Counted from the first letter of the stretch, positions 13,101-24,369 are shown. The stretch: 64,000 nt of DNA from Periplaneta americana (GCF_040183065.1 NC_091125.1:122641121-122705120), one strand, 5' to 3'. A program made the numbers and translations. The notes: a model not told the origin generated them from the letters alone.

Positions 13101-13731
13101 AACATTTGGCAACATCACGGCTGCTGCAATAACTCTAAGCAAGCCCGACCTGCACTCCTTACCTTCCCCTCCCCCTCTGCTGTACTCGGTCGGTAATACG
13201 CGACATACGCTGCGTTGCAAGAATTATTTCAACGATTTTCGCTATTGTTCAGTTTAAATTAATGGCTAAACAGTTTAATTTGCAATTAACTGTTCAAGTC
13301 ATTTTTACCTATCTGCTTGTATAGTAATCAGTCATTTCTCTCGGGTCATTATCGCAATAGAGCATTGCAAACATTGGGAAAAAACTATTTCTTTCCTGCT
13401 TAACGGTGCTTCATCGAAGTTTTGTTATATTTAACATATAGAACCACCTCTTAAATTTTGGTTCAGAGGTTACCATCCATCCTGTATAACTTTATAGTAA
13501 AATAGTTTTAAAATATACAGTCACTTCAAATTAAGTCATGTTATTCAGTGATTTATTGTATGTCTACATTATTTATGTTAATGTGTCAACAGCTGGATGT
13601 ACAAGTTAACATAATCAATACAGGTATCTCAGCGCTTCCTAAGAGAGGCCACATACGTCCTAATACTGGCAGCGTGTACGGCTGGGGAGCTAATTGTGTA
13701 AGTTATATATCACAGTATCAGCTATCATTAG

Positions 13732-13785
<54 letters not shown>

Positions 13786-16700
13786 CTTTGTCTCACATGT
13801 AAATCCTGTACGACATCTGGTTGAAACTTTCATCGAACGTTTTCACACGGGCAAATAGTAATTTACGAAAATGAGCCGCCAATATAAAGTGAAAGATATA
13901 AATACTGGTTTAAAAATATCATACAAAGTTAAATTGTTCTAGTATTTCAGTAACCTTTTCACTTGATGTTTGCGAGGACACATCTTATGTTACATACAGA
14001 AAGGTCAATTTAATTAGATCAGTAACTACTGAGTGAACAATTTATCTCCCGTCCGGAAAAAGGCAATTCTGATAATCGGCGAACCGCGCTTTCACTCGCT
14101 GGTTACGGGATCAACGCCGTGTGGGCGATCCGGTGACATACATATTAGGAATGTGTGGCCCCCTTTATCCGACTGAATGACTTTTATCCTTGGGGAAATT
14201 GTATATTGACTATATAAAAAATTATTCTCAAATAATCCTCAAACCCTGGAAAACTTATAAATACCATCCGAGAAAACATCGTTTCGCATTTCTTAACAAA
14301 AGCAATAGCGAGTGATGCATCACTTAATTATAGCTACGTGCAACAGGCCTATTATTATTGTGAAAAGGAATGCTTGAAGTATCATGCACGAAGACGACTA
14401 TGCTGATTCGGTGGATAAAATACTTCCCTTACTTAACAGTGGGTTGGGAAATTGTTCCGTATGTTTTAATAATTATAAAAAGTCATGAAATGAACATGCA
14501 CTGCTCATGAATTTATTTAAAATAAATGAACAGCACGAGTGGTATTAGTTTAGACTATTTCACGAATATATTAATATAAATAACATTAATAAGTTAAACA
14601 ATGGTCTGCCATTGGTTTGCTGTTTGGCAGTAAAGGTTCTGTTACAAAATTCACATGGAATTATCTTAAGGAACTTCACATGCCTTTTGATTATGTAATG
14701 TCTATTCTTATAAATATTATCAAGGATTATCTTCAAATATTAGATATCATCATCTCTATTTCAATTAATCCACTTATATTATTTGCCTTTAACAATTAAC
14801 TTTCTTTTTTCTTTAATATTTCAAATCACATTATACTGATGTATTTAATGAATAATGTATAATCGTTTAAAACATCCATTTTTTTTTCCAAAGCTAGTTC
14901 AATATCACCGTACTAAAATGCTTGGGGTTTATTCGTATTCGTATAACGCCATACACCGCCATCTGTAAACAGATTTAATAACCTAGCTCACTATTTTGTC
15001 GTTATCCAAGAGTTAAAACAGCACTAGCCACCGGAGTGGCTCAATCGGTTAAGGCGCTTACCTGCCGGTCTGAAGTTGCGTTCGGGCGCGGGTTCGATCC
15101 CCGCTTGGGCTGACTACCTGGTTGGGTTTTTCCCGAGGTTTTCCCCAACCGTAATGTGAATGCAAGGTAATCTATGGCGAATCCTCGGCCTCATCTCGCC
15201 AAATACCATCTCGCTATCACCAATCTCATCGACGCTAAATAACCTAGTAGTTGATACAGCGTCGTTAAATAACCAACTAAAAAAACAGCACTTCCGCAAG
15301 CTGTTTACCATTAAATCATGATATCGAAGGTATTTAGATGCTAAATATTCCGTAGATCCTAACAATGCGATTAATTTGTCACGATATGGGCTTACGAATT
15401 GCAGCCGACCTTGAAACCTTAGCAAAAACTCACCTACCTTATATAAAAATTAATACATTATTTTGTATTACGTAGTAATGATACATTTAAATTATGAACA
15501 TAATATAAAGAAGCTATTGAAACACAACTGCAGGAAAATAAATCATTCATAAATAAGCTACAAACCATTAAAAAGACTTTGCGCTTGTAATTATATTTTC
15601 GATATATCTTCTAGATCGGTATATCATGCTTGGATTGTAAGTCACAGCAATTTGAAGCGTGTTATCAATGATTTCACAAAAAAAGAAAACGAAGCCGATT
15701 AAGTGCAATAATAATTTACATAGGTACGAAAATATTGCGTTGTTCTACACGGCTCTGTTTGATTTAAAATCGACGGATTCTTATACATCCTTGGTGAATG
15801 ACCGCTTGAGTGAAAGAGTAGTTACTTAATTTAAATTTTACTGTACCGTATTGATATCTCAGATGTTCGACCAAGTAATTTGCAAAATAATTATGAAAAT
15901 AATTTTCTTCTTTCAATATGTGTAGAAACGTCTTAAGTCTTGTTTCCTACCTTAGTTAAGCTTCAAGGTGAACACCATTAGCAGCCCTGCAGACATCAAG
16001 AAGATAGTCGATTTTCCTCCAAGTTTGCTGAATGATGTTAGACGTAATAGTTGGTTGCTATCGCTTCGATGAAGCAGGTTACGGATTATTTCTCAGTAAA
16101 CAGCGTACATATCATAAAAATTAGCTTGAATTCCATACACTACACTCACTGAATTTCCTGTTACATAGTTGCCATCTCACCAACCAGCAATCAAATCTGA
16201 AAAACAGAATGAACTAATTACAAATTGTCGGGATAATTTTAAAAGTAATTTATTTTATGAAAAATTACTTATTTTCTGAAATATAATTTTTTTTTAATAC
16301 CACATCATTCATTAGAGACCTGATGAATTCCTACAAAATCACATCAGGTAATAATTTTAGTAGGTGATTTTACGACGCCTTATCAACATCTTAGGTTATT
16401 TAGCGTCTGAATGAGATGAAGGTGATAATGCCGGTGAAATGAGTCCGAGGTCCAGCACCGAAAGTTACGCAGCATTTGCTCATATTGGGTTGAGGGAAAA
16501 CCCCGGAAAAACCTCAACCAGGTAACTTGCCCCAACCTGGAATCGAACCCAGGCCACCTGGTTTCGCGGTCAGACGCGCTAACCGTTACTCCACAGGTGT
16601 GGACGTATCAGGTAATAGGATTTGAAACTTGGGTACATGTAAATTCTCACAAACCCCTCAGGTTTATGGATTGTCATTGATCCGGGAGTGGTAAGTGAAT

Positions 16701-19700
16701 GCTTTGTTGACGATCTGATGTCTGTGAAGTCTGAAGACGAACAATTAGGCAGATTTTTTGTTTACATCGTAGACACGAATGTCGGTAAAGACTATCTTCC
16801 TTCCTTCTCTTCACACTTCCTTTTCACGACAAACGCCTGAGAAACTTTCCACGCAGAGCCAATTTTTACCATCACCACCCTCATCTATTTACATTTTTAG
16901 AAGTCTTAAAAGCTATGCAGATCAACACTTACGTAAAACTTCGTAATGCAGTGAATAGAATTTCATCTAAAAAAAAAGAAAAAGGCATTGAAGAAAGGAG
17001 TTTTTACAACAGGTTATCGTATCCATTTACAGTATTTGCTGTCGTGTACTCTTTATGGAGAATGACGTCTCTTCCCTTATGAAGCATTGAACACCATGAT
17101 TCAAATTCCCTTTCTCGTAATTCTTGCAGTAAATGCCGAACATTAACCTTTTTATCAATATACGATTGCTACGCAAGCCTTCAACCCTTTCGTAATAGCC
17201 ACTGACCTTGATAAGACCACGCTAGGTGAACCTCCCTCTCTACGACTGCAGCGTTGCCATCTGTTTTGCATCGTTCAGTAGCTTGAAATTAGTAGTCTTT
17301 AAATTAAATTTACACGAAAACCATCAATGCTATGAAAATTCTCCAGAAGAATAAATATTATTCTTTATTAGATTTTCTATCGATTTGAACAAAAATTACG
17401 ATCCTACACGCAATAGTTAACGAATAATAGAGTATTAAACATTTGGTGAAAAAAATTCTCATAAAACTATGAACTTTCCACCAATATGATATTATACTTT
17501 TTTATACAAGGACATCATTTTATTTTTACTTCAATTTTTATTGTACCTGAGTTTTTGAATGTACTTCACTCCCACCCCTTCAACCGTCTTCCACACAAAT
17601 CCAAGACCGCATATACACTCATAGTAGCCACAGTACGTTCCAAAAATATGTTCACATTTTCCAGTGACGAAAGAGCTTTCAATATTGAATCATTTTCGCA
17701 CAGGTACTGTCGTCCATTTGCCTACGTCGTATCCCGGTTTCCCCAACCAGCTTTTATTCGCCAGCTAGTGGCTGGGCTGTCTTAGCTCTTTTCTGAGAAC
17801 ATTAATTTATGTTAGGAATTGGACGTCTACGTAATATTATACAACGTTTAAAATAACTTAAACAAAAGGGCCTCGTTAAGTAATTAACTGTCACGTGATT
17901 TCCCTCCTTTCTACGACCCTACGGACAGTAGATAGTATGTCTGAGTAATTTTATCTTTTCTGGCAGAAGTGAAGATTGAATTTACAGTACGTAAGGTACT
18001 CTTTTATAGAGTAGGTACAGAATTATTTCAACATGAGTTACTAGTACGAAGAACTGGTTTTTTTTATTTTTATTTGATTATTTAACGATGCTGTATCAAC
18101 TACGAGGTTATTTAGCGTCGATGGAATTGGTGATAGCGAGATGATATTTGGCGAAATGAGGCCGAGGATTACGAAGAACTGGTAATTGAAATTAAGTACA
18201 ATATGCTATAGTGCGATAATATGCACATTAGTACTGAAGCCTGTATCGAAATGTGTTTAAATATTCATATTGTGATTATTTTTCAATTTAACTTCATTCT
18301 CTATATTGTACGCTAATGTGTTGTAGACAGTATAATATACAATGCATAATGAATACGTCCACATGGACAGCTCAGTTCGTGAGTAAAAACACTCATTGTT
18401 AATACTGTACTGTATTTTGATTAAACAAAAACCTAATGAAAATGATTAAACTCAAAAGCGCAATATTTCCTAGTTTACGTAAATGGATGAACTACTTTTC
18501 TTTCCTCCTATACCTAGTAAAGTGATTTGTTTGTATATTACGTCAGTATCATCGAACTCAAGTCGTGGAAGGGGATAGCAAACGGCGTTGATCCAGAGGT
18601 ATAGGCAAGTTAATATTAAAAATGTTAGTCAAAATAAAATGATGTCCCTGTACATACAACATGAGCTATTCGCTCTGAAAATCTGCAGGGTTATTTCACT
18701 TTCACCTTGTATAGTTGCTAGTAGTCACAGTTCGATAGGTTCATAACATAATAAGAGAACACAATTCATTATTAGTTTCAATTCACCAGTTTTATAACAA
18801 GGAGAACATACGTTACTAATTTGAGTTCAATACGTTTTATGAGAATATAGTTCCTTAATAATTTCGGTTCAATAGGTTGGGAATCATCAAACTGGTTTAA
18901 CGCGTAACAGATCGAATATTGATCAGATTTTTTTTTGTATTCGACAGATAAATTAAGAAAAAATGGGAGTATAAGGGCATAGTACATCAGTTATTCATAG
19001 ATGTCAAAAAGGCATATGACTCGGTTAAGAGAGAAGTTTTATAATATAATAATATTCTTATTGAATTTGGTATTCCTAAAAAACTAGTTCGATTAATTAA
19101 AATGTATCTCAGTGAAACTTATAGCAGAGTCCGTATAGGCCAGTTTCTGTCTGATGCTTTTCCAATTCACTGCGGGCTAAAACAGGGAGATGCACTATCA
19201 CCTTTACTTTTTAACTTTGCTCTAGAATATGTTATTACTTTATTATTACTAGGAAAGTCCAGGATAAAAAAGAGGGTGTGGAATTGAACGGGTTACATCA
19301 GCTTCTTCTCTATGCGGTTCACAAACTACAATTAGATAAAACACGGGAATTTTACTTGATGCAAGTAAAGAGATAGGTTTGGAAGTAAATCCCGAAAAAA
19401 AAAAAAAAACAAAACAAAACAAAGTATATAATTAAGTCTCGTGACGAGAATATTGTACGAAATGGAACTATAAAAACTGAAAATTCATCGTTTGAAAAGG
19501 TGAAAAAATTCAAATATCTTGGGGCAACAATAACAGATATAAATGACATTAGGGAGAAAATTAAACTCAGAATAAATATGGGAAATGCATGTTATTATTC
19601 GGCTCAGAAGCTTTTGTCATCTAGTCTGCTGTCAAAAAATCTGAAAGTTAGAATTTATAAAACAGTTATATTACCGGTTGTTCTGTATGGTTGTGAAACT

Positions 19701-22700
19701 TAGACTCTCATTTTGAGAGCGCTACAGAGGCTAAGAGTGCTTGAGAATAAGGTGCTTAGGAAAAATGTTATGGGCTAAGAGGGATGAACTTACAGGAGAA
19801 TGAAGAAAGTTACATAACGCACTGTATTCTTCACCTGACATAATTATGAACTTTAAATCCAGACGTTTGAGATGGGCAGGGCATGTAGCACGTATGGGCG
19901 AATCCAGAAATGAATATAGAGTGTTAGTTGGGAGGCCGGAGGGGAAAAAGACCTTTGGGAAGGCCGAGACGCAGATGGGAGGATAATATTAAAATAGATT
20001 TGAGGGAGGTGGGATATGATGGTAGGGACTGGATTAATCTTGCTCAGGATAGGGTCCGATGGCGGGCTTATATGAGGGCGGCAATGAACCTCCGGGTTAT
20101 CTAAAAGCCATAAGTAAGTAAGTAAGGCTCATATATTAGTTTCAGTTCAATAAGTTTAGAAAAAAAATAATTTTAAGAGATTATAGATTATAATTCGTTA
20201 CTAGTTTCAGTTCAATAGGTTTGTAAATTATTTTATAAGGATGTCGTTACAAGTTACAGTTTATAAGACTTTGTGGTTTTTATACACAATAGTTATGTAA
20301 TGAATTTAAACTTATTTTGTCCTAAACTCTGTCATCCTACACACAGATTTGTTCATTATTCGTAAATATTACACTACAGGTACTTCTTGTCTGTGGAGTA
20401 TGGTAAAGTTAAATAAAATAAATGATCAAGAAAGGTACTGCAAGAATAAAAAAAAATCAATTAGGATTATTCCTCTTGAAATTCACTCACCTTCGTCAGC
20501 TTTTGACTTCACAAGTCTCTGATCTAAAAACAAGCATTTGTAACCAATTGGCCATCAAATATGGTATATAAATCGAGTTATTTGTGTAAATTCTTCCTTC
20601 CAGTAATACTCGTATTTTAGTTTTATTTCATTAACAAAGCTCTATTGCTAAATGAATGTGTTGGACACTATAAAAGATTTTATGTTATTCCAGGGATTTT
20701 GCGGACCATCTTCTTACCTGAAGGTCTTAAACGATGCATTCATTTCTAATAGCGACGACTGCTCCTCACTCTTTTACGATGGAAAAGGACCTGCGGATTC
20801 GTCCATCTGTGCTGGCAGTCTAACGGGCTTTTATGGAGTTTGCGATGTAAGTATCAAACTGCTCACTTTCTTTGCAGTAATAAAAAAAAACAACTGTACG
20901 TATTTTATATTGTTGTTGTTTAGTCAAGTGTCCGAAGACAGGTTTGAACCTCAGAAGTAGAGCTAGGAAGTTGGTACCAAAACAGTTAAGTATGTGTGAG
21001 CTTGGACTATATCTCTATCGAAAGACAAATAATAGCGCATCTCTCAATGTCAGTGAACCAGAACGGCAAACATGTACAAAAGGGTGGTAGCCAAACATGT
21101 GCTCCAATCGTTCACAGTCTTAGAACAAGAAAATAATAAACGAATAATAACAATAATTTGTAATATTATAAACTTCGTAACTCCCAAACTAAAATAATTT
21201 TCCCATACATACAAAAATAACATACAAAGCATACAATTATGATTCTAGTCTCATTATAACAAATAACAATGAACATTTTCATTTTATTAAAAGAAATACT
21301 CCTTTTGTGTTCAGGAAAAAAAAAAAATAATACTTTTACTCTGAAAATATTCGTTCTACGTCACAAGATCTTAATGGAGCAAATCTGAAATATGATACAG
21401 TATATCTTACTATCATCAGGTGAACAACTACTTTGTGAATTTAATAGTGTATCTCGTATGGTCACATAATATTAAACCCATAATTGTTCTCAAGAAAATG
21501 TTTCATTTCTATTGTAATGACAGCTAGGAGGTTCGTATCGTAATTCTGATGTTGAACTTCAACTGTAACGCAACTGAATGCATAGCAGCACGAGACGCCA
21601 ATATTTAACAAAGAATAATCCGTAAAAAAATAAACGCGTTACACACTCCTATTTGCATAATCATTTAACAATAGATGAGTATATTTTTTAATCATACATA
21701 ATATTTACATTAAGTAAATAATCTGCATGACTAACCCGTTTTCTTTTTCATTATCAGCAGGCAAAGCTACACTTCTTCCACATAATTCACTGTTGCTTTC
21801 TTCTCATTTAGATCAATTTAAAATTATGTTCAAAGTATGTCAGGTTTTGAAAGATTTGAAATGTCGGCCGATATTTTATAATAGGGGCATTCATAAACCA
21901 ATCTGGATGGAATCAGAATCACTCAATTGAAGATTTAAAAAAAACATAGTCCAAAAAATACAAATTTGACATATTAAGCATGTAATGAGTGTATTGTAGC
22001 GGACATCTACTGAATTAGTTTTTAGTAAAAAAAAAAAACAATAGTCCTATGTTATAGGAGTGGAAATATATAATAAAAGTATGAGTGCACACGAAAGTGC
22101 ATTGGTTTTGAATTGTTACGGTTCTTTACTGTATTCTGTCACTGTTTTGGTTCTCTTTTTGCAACGCTGTATATGGTAGCGTTCACACTTTTCTCCGCAC
22201 AGAGAGTAATATATAAGAAAAGTAAATTTTAAAAAGCAACACATTTATTAAAGTAATGACTTATGATAATGCAAAGTACAGAGAGTTGTTTCCGATCTCT
22301 GGAAACGAATTTTGAATGACATTATGTGCGTCAGGAATCACACGACAGCTGAACTGTGGTGCAGGTGGCAGACCAGTAGTGAGTGATCTCATAGTCAGAG
22401 TGCACGGTATTCCATAGCGGCAATGTCTAAGAAAATCGAGCCTTTTTGGGAGGGGTACTTTACGACCCTTTCCGATGCCAAGTACAGTTAAGTGAAAATA
22501 ATAGAAGCCTACAAAGAACGTGGTTTCGTTATTTCCAAGAAAGTCATCTTCTGTGTACTTAATAAAACAGGTAAAGCTCGGATGGGATTAATTTGTATCA
22601 TTTCGGGTGGTGCCGCTTATGGCGGGGGTGGATTTGCTGGCTTCTTCCCCTCTGGAATTAATTCCATCCGAGCTTTGCCAGTCTTATTAAGTACACAAAA

Positions 22701-24282
22701 GATTTCTTTCTTGGAAATAACGAAACCACGTTTTCTGCACGCTGCTATGATTTTCACGTAACTGTACTTGGCATCGGAAAGGGTCGTAATGTACCCCTCG
22801 CAAAAAGGCTCGATTTTCTTGGGCATTGCCACTGTAAGACACCGTGCACTCTGACAATGAAATCACTCACTACTGGTCTGTCACTTTTCGCCGCAGTTCA
22901 GCTGTCGTGTGACTCCTGACGCACATGACGTCATTCAATATTCGGTTCCAGAGATCGGAAAGAACCTTCCGTAACCATCATCATTTCTGGCTCTACAGCC
23001 CGATGTGGATCCTGGTCTTCCTCAGGACCTCTATTTACTGCTAGCATTTTCCCATTCTTTATCTCCAGGTTTTACAGTCACTTTCAATTCCTTTCTCCCA
23101 TCTTGGCTATGGCTTTCCTATTCTTCTCGTTCCATCCGACTTTATCATTAACAACCTCCTTGTTAGGCGATCCTCCATTCTCACGAGATGACCGGCCTAT
23201 CTTTATCTGTTGGTTTTATTGCATGTTACTATGTCTAGTTCATTATAAAGACTAGTTTTCTTGATTGTAGCTTCGTCTTCACAGCCCCTTTTCATGTGCT
23301 GCTCCGAAGATGCACCTGAGAATTCTTCTTTTAAACAATCCTATTGAGTCTGTGTCTGCTTTTCTCAGTGTTCAGGTAGCAGTAACTTGGATTTCCTTGA
23401 GATAAGGTTTGATTTCATATACTTTTTTAAGCCGTGATAACATTTATTCGCAGAGACAATTCTTTTACGGATCTCATTGCTGATGTTATTCTGGCAGTTG
23501 ATTTCAGATCCTGAGAATGTAGAACTACACACTCTTCAAAAGTATAACCACTTATCTAAATCTTTTCAGGGTTGTTCCTGCAGCCATTTTTTAACACAGA
23601 TATAAATTTTGTTTTATTTTCATTAATTATCAGCTGCATCTTCCTTGCTGCATTCTCTATTTTATGAAAGCTTCTTTCATAGTTACTTTCGTCCGTCCCA
23701 CAAAGATTGTATAGCATGTGCCAGTATTTGAACTGATTTACAAAATATGTAACCTGTTGCATTAATGTTTGCATCTTTTATAACTTTTCCTGAGGCTGTA
23801 TTAAACCATAAACAGGAGAGGGCATCATTCTGCCGAACACAATTTTTCACACTAAAAGTTTCAGACAACATTCCTTGAAGATGAAAGTAATAGTCTGTAT
23901 TATTAATAAGAATATGTTTCTAGTGCTTTGGCAATATATCGAGTTCACTCACATATGTAAACCATTATATCACCGTAATGAGTGATCGTGGAGTACTGAT
24001 TTTTATAGCCTACTTAAATTAATCGGTATTATGTCGTACATCTATAGTGCTATCGTTGAATGACATTATCCTAACATTCTGTACGTAAACAAATAATTAA
24101 CATGGACATTTTCTTTTCAGGGTGACAGTGGTGCTCCAATAGTGTCCAAAGGAACAATATACGGTGTTGCATCTTGGTTGAATTATCCCTGTGGATCAGT
24201 GCCTGCAGTTTTTACTAATGTTCAGAGTCACGTAGAATGGATCGTTCGTAAAATGTCCGCAACTCCTCTCGTCCCACTTTAA
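4082..24282 (+). CDS. SPH-A: secreted S1-family serine protease homologue (probable pseudoprotease), 7 exons
   Basis: Spliced CDS: 4082-4133, 5937-6022, 10237-10340, 12330-12474, 13593-13697, 20694-20846, 24121-24282, giving 268 residues. Every intron is GT-AG. Residues 1-18 are a hydrophobic signal peptide; a short pro-segment follows to Gln32, then the mature-type start IIGD. Landmarks: LTTATC at 73-78 (normally LTAAHC, so His57 is Thr77), HDIGLL with Asp124 as catalytic Asp102, YGWG in exon 5, and GDSGAP with Ser218 as catalytic Ser195. Cysteines for the 42-58, 168-182 and 191-220 bridges are present. The S1-pocket position 189 is Gly. With His gone, ordinary catalysis is not expected; members of this class usually act as regulators, binding proteins or decoys. 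Its partner is unknown. The activation Arg is replaced by Gln. The start at 4082 is chosen over an in-frame upstream Met at 3950 because it begins the signal peptide and is conserved in SPH-B. No clip domain is seen. Confidence 0.9.
4474..4723 (+). mobile_element. SINE family 1, full length (tRNA-derived)
   Basis: The tRNA-like head has an A-box-like GGTTAGCGCGTCTGG and a B-box GGTTCGATTCC. The tail ends in A-rich sequence. Flanked by a perfect 10-bp duplication ATATTTACTG (4464-4473 and 4724-4733) that lies in the LINE reading frame. Confidence 0.85.
4995..5222 (+). mobile_element. SINE family 3 (tRNA-derived)
   Basis: Head with GGTATAGCGCTGG and B-box GGTTCGATGCC, body with GGGACAAAATTCCGGCAC, tail related to GCGTCGTTAAATAA. 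Flanked by TTTTCATCG (4986-4994 and 5223-5231). Further copies at 32910-33120 and 47579-47817. Confidence 0.82.
5446..5692 (+). mobile_element. LINE family alpha, 3' end
   Basis: Matches the 3' ends at 19860-20118 and 55160-55390. It encodes degraded RRLRWAGHVARMGESRN and LREVGYD motifs and ends in an AAGT-type tail. Several stops and indels. Confidence 0.72.
5694..5782 (-). mobile_element. SINE family 2, headless copy
   Basis: Reverse match to the 3' half of the SINE at 15026-15281. It begins at the same internal base as the copy at 18079-18171. Diverged. Confidence 0.55.
5937..6022 (+). CDS. SPH-A exon 2 (pro-segment and activation site)
   Basis: 86 bp between TTACAG and GTATGT. Encodes the acidic pro-segment ending DSQ, then IIGD. 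The residue before IIGD is Gln (codon CAA) where SPH-B has Arg (CGA), a single-base difference that removes the trypsin-type activation site. Confidence 0.9.
6772..7092 (-). mobile_element. tRNA-derived SINE interrupted by a hAT MITE
   Basis: On the - strand it reads AGAGCATCGGCTTTC, then a B-box GGCTCGAATCC, consistent with a tRNA-derived head. The element at 6892-7072 is inserted in the A-box region. The 3' end near 6772 is uncertain. Confidence 0.5.
6892..7072. mobile_element. hAT-type MITE, copy 1
   Basis: 181 bp with imperfect TIRs beginning CAGGGGTCGTCAGCAC and CAGTGGTCGTCAGCAC. Flanked by a perfect 8-bp duplication CTCTAGTC (6884-6891 and 7073-7080), as expected for hAT. A second copy lies at 61737-61918. 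Confidence 0.82.
7300..8060 (+). repeat. dispersed repeat R, copy 1, with three CRE palindromes
   Basis: Matches the reverse complement of about 31430-32290. It contains ATATTAAGCATGTG, ACCATCTACTGAATTAG and repeated ACCATAGTCCA-like motifs. Its 3' end is three tandem 44-bp units (about 7918-8049), each with TATGTGACGTCACAG around the perfect palindrome TGACGTCA. Confidence 0.72.
10237..10340 (+). CDS. SPH-A exon 3 (catalytic His region, His replaced by Thr)
   Basis: 104 bp after TTCCAG, ending at the donor GTAAG (phase 2). Encodes QCVGTLINPVFVLTTATC; Cys62 and Cys78 correspond to the Cys42-Cys58 bridge. The catalytic His between Ala76 and Cys78 is Thr77 (ACA). A longer open frame over the same bases (10110-10358) is in another frame and is a shadow. 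Confidence 0.88.
10341..12329 (+). other. SPH-A intron 3
   Basis: Holds a candidate short TIR element at 10425-10850 (ends GGTTATTCA and TGAATAACC) and an inverted repeat at 12160-12272. The rest is AT-rich with nothing recognised. Confidence 0.7.
12160..12272. repeat. 24-bp inverted repeat in SPH-A intron 3
   Basis: TTGATTCCACAAACAGGC at 12160 recurs inverted as GCCTGTTTGTGGAATCAA at 12255-12272, with about 60 bp between. It lies in a 106-codon open frame (11986-12306) whose ETGSL motif vaguely recalls a transposase HTH; coding is not supported. Confidence 0.6.
12330..12474 (+). CDS. SPH-A exon 4 (catalytic Asp region)
   Basis: 145 bp after TTTGCAG, ending at GTATGT (phase 0). Encodes residues 82-129, ending YWPHDIGLLR. 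Asp124 corresponds to catalytic Asp102 of chymotrypsin numbering. Same length as SPH-B exon 4. Confidence 0.9.
12590..12700 (+). repeat. dispersed repeat D2, copy 1
   Basis: Matches 27090-27200 on the same strand (TTTAAAGGACAAAA through ATATTGGGAATT). It lies in SPH-A intron 4. Confidence 0.55.
12976..13484. mobile_element. TIR element of mariner-MITE type
   Basis: 509 bp with inverted ends: GGATGGTAACCTCTG-like sequence at both sides, TA at both borders and a CCTG right end. It holds a C-rich stretch near 13145-13200 and no transposase. Confidence 0.5.
13593..13697 (+). CDS. SPH-A exon 5 (GWG region)
   Basis: 105 bp after CAACAG, ending at GTAAGT (phase 0). Encodes LDVQVN to GSVYGWGANC. 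YGWG matches the conserved SGWG strand of S1 proteases. One codon shorter than SPH-B exon 5. Confidence 0.9.
13733..13783 (+). repeat. (TA)n microsatellite
   Basis: About 25 TA units just inside the donor end of SPH-A intron 5. Confidence 0.93.
15026..15281 (+). mobile_element. SINE family 2, full length (tRNA-derived)
   Basis: tRNA-like head with A-box GTGGCTCAATCGG and B-box GGTTCGATCCC. The body contains TCCTCGGCCTCATCTCGCC and the tail GCGTCGTTAAATAACC. Perfect 11-bp duplication AAAACAGCACT (15015-15025 and 15282-15292). Confidence 0.87.
16354..16606 (-). mobile_element. SINE family 1, full length
   Basis: Reverse complement of the 4474 copy, with tRNA-like head near 16600 and tail near 16360. 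Flanked by ATCAGGTAATA (16343-16353 and 16607-16617). Confidence 0.87.
18079..18171 (-). mobile_element. SINE family 2, headless copy
   Basis: Only the 3' half of family 2, starting AATCCTCGGCCTCAT on the - strand. The flanking duplication ACGAAGAACTGGT (near 18045 and 18172) shows this is an insertion boundary, not later decay. Confidence 0.7.
18478..18655 (+). repeat. dispersed repeat D1, copy 2
   Basis: Pairs with 556-728; see that entry for the shared blocks. Confidence 0.65.
18985..20118 (+). mobile_element. LINE family alpha, 3' half, reverse transcriptase without YADD
   Basis: Non-LTR retrotransposon in the sense orientation in SPH-A intron 5. It encodes DVKKAYDSVKREV (RT), GLKQGDALSPLLFNF (RT), a deletion exactly where YADD should follow GLHQLLLYA, then FKYLGATI, LPVVLYGCET and the C-terminal WAGHVARMGES and WINLAQDR motifs. 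Ends in an AAGT tail. Several stops; dead. The 5' half is absent. Confidence 0.85.
20694..20846 (+). CDS. SPH-A exon 6 (C168-C182 loop, S1 pocket base)
   Basis: 153 bp after TTCCAG, ending at GTAAG (phase 0). Encodes GFCGPSS to GFYGVCD. SSICAG matches the conserved MxCAG strand. The exon ends directly before GDSG. Pocket-base position 189 is Gly212. Confidence 0.9.
21735..22060 (+). repeat. dispersed repeat R, fragment
   Basis: Matches the reverse complement of about 32180-32500, including AATGTCGGCCGATATTTTAT and ATATTAAGCATGTAATGAG. It extends the repeat-R consensus beyond copy 1. Confidence 0.6.
22286..22971. mobile_element. foldback built from a transposase N-terminus
   Basis: Two arms of about 305 bp (22286-22590 and 22660-22971), inverted, with a spacer of about 66 bp. 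Each arm encodes, toward the centre, PKKIEPFCEGYITTLSDAK and RGFVISKKEIF, which looks like a transposase helix-turn-helix start; this is best preserved on the - strand copy. No catalytic domain present. Confidence 0.7.
22985..23880 (-). mobile_element. decayed LINE reverse transcriptase
   Basis: On the - strand it encodes VRQNDALSCLWFNTASGKVI (compare the RT motif QGD-LS-LLFN) and MQLIINENKTKF (compare L-INE-KTK). Many frameshifts. It differs from LINE alpha. Confidence 0.65.
24121..24282 (+). CDS. SPH-A exon 7 (catalytic Ser to stop)
   Basis: 162 bp after TTTTCAG. Starts GDSGAP with Ser218 retained, continues GVASWLNYPCGS and VEWIVRKM, and ends at TAA 24280-24282. By eye 44 of 53 residues match SPH-B exon 7. 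Position 216 is Leu (normally Gly) and 226 is Ala, so the substrate pocket is probably narrowed. Confidence 0.93.
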   Translation, partial: GDSGAPIVSKGTIYGVASWLNYPCGSVPAVFTNVQSHVEWIVRKMSATPLVPL

Positions 24283-24369
24283 TTTCTGCACAAAAGATAG
24301 TGTGAGTCATCTGTTATTCATTATATACCAGACTTTTATTTCAAAACTTCTCAGTCTAAATAACTATTT

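Larger units (their letters stand above)
13698..20693 (+). other. SPH-A intron 5
   Basis: The largest intron of SPH-A (about 7 kb). Holds a (TA)n run, SINEs at 15026, 16354 and 18079, repeat D1 at 18478 and a LINE at 18985-20118. 14040-14200 and 17160-17280 are GC-richer than their surroundings but unrecognised. The rest is AT-rich with nothing supported. Confidence 0.8.
20847..24120 (+). other. SPH-A intron 6
   Basis: Holds a fragment of repeat R (21735-22060), a transposase foldback (22286-22971) and a decayed RT (22985-23880). 20900-21700 is AT-rich with nothing recognised. Confidence 0.8.

Noticed and set aside
13733-13783. TA run as an origin or a regulatory site
   Set aside because: Simple microsatellite without other signals.
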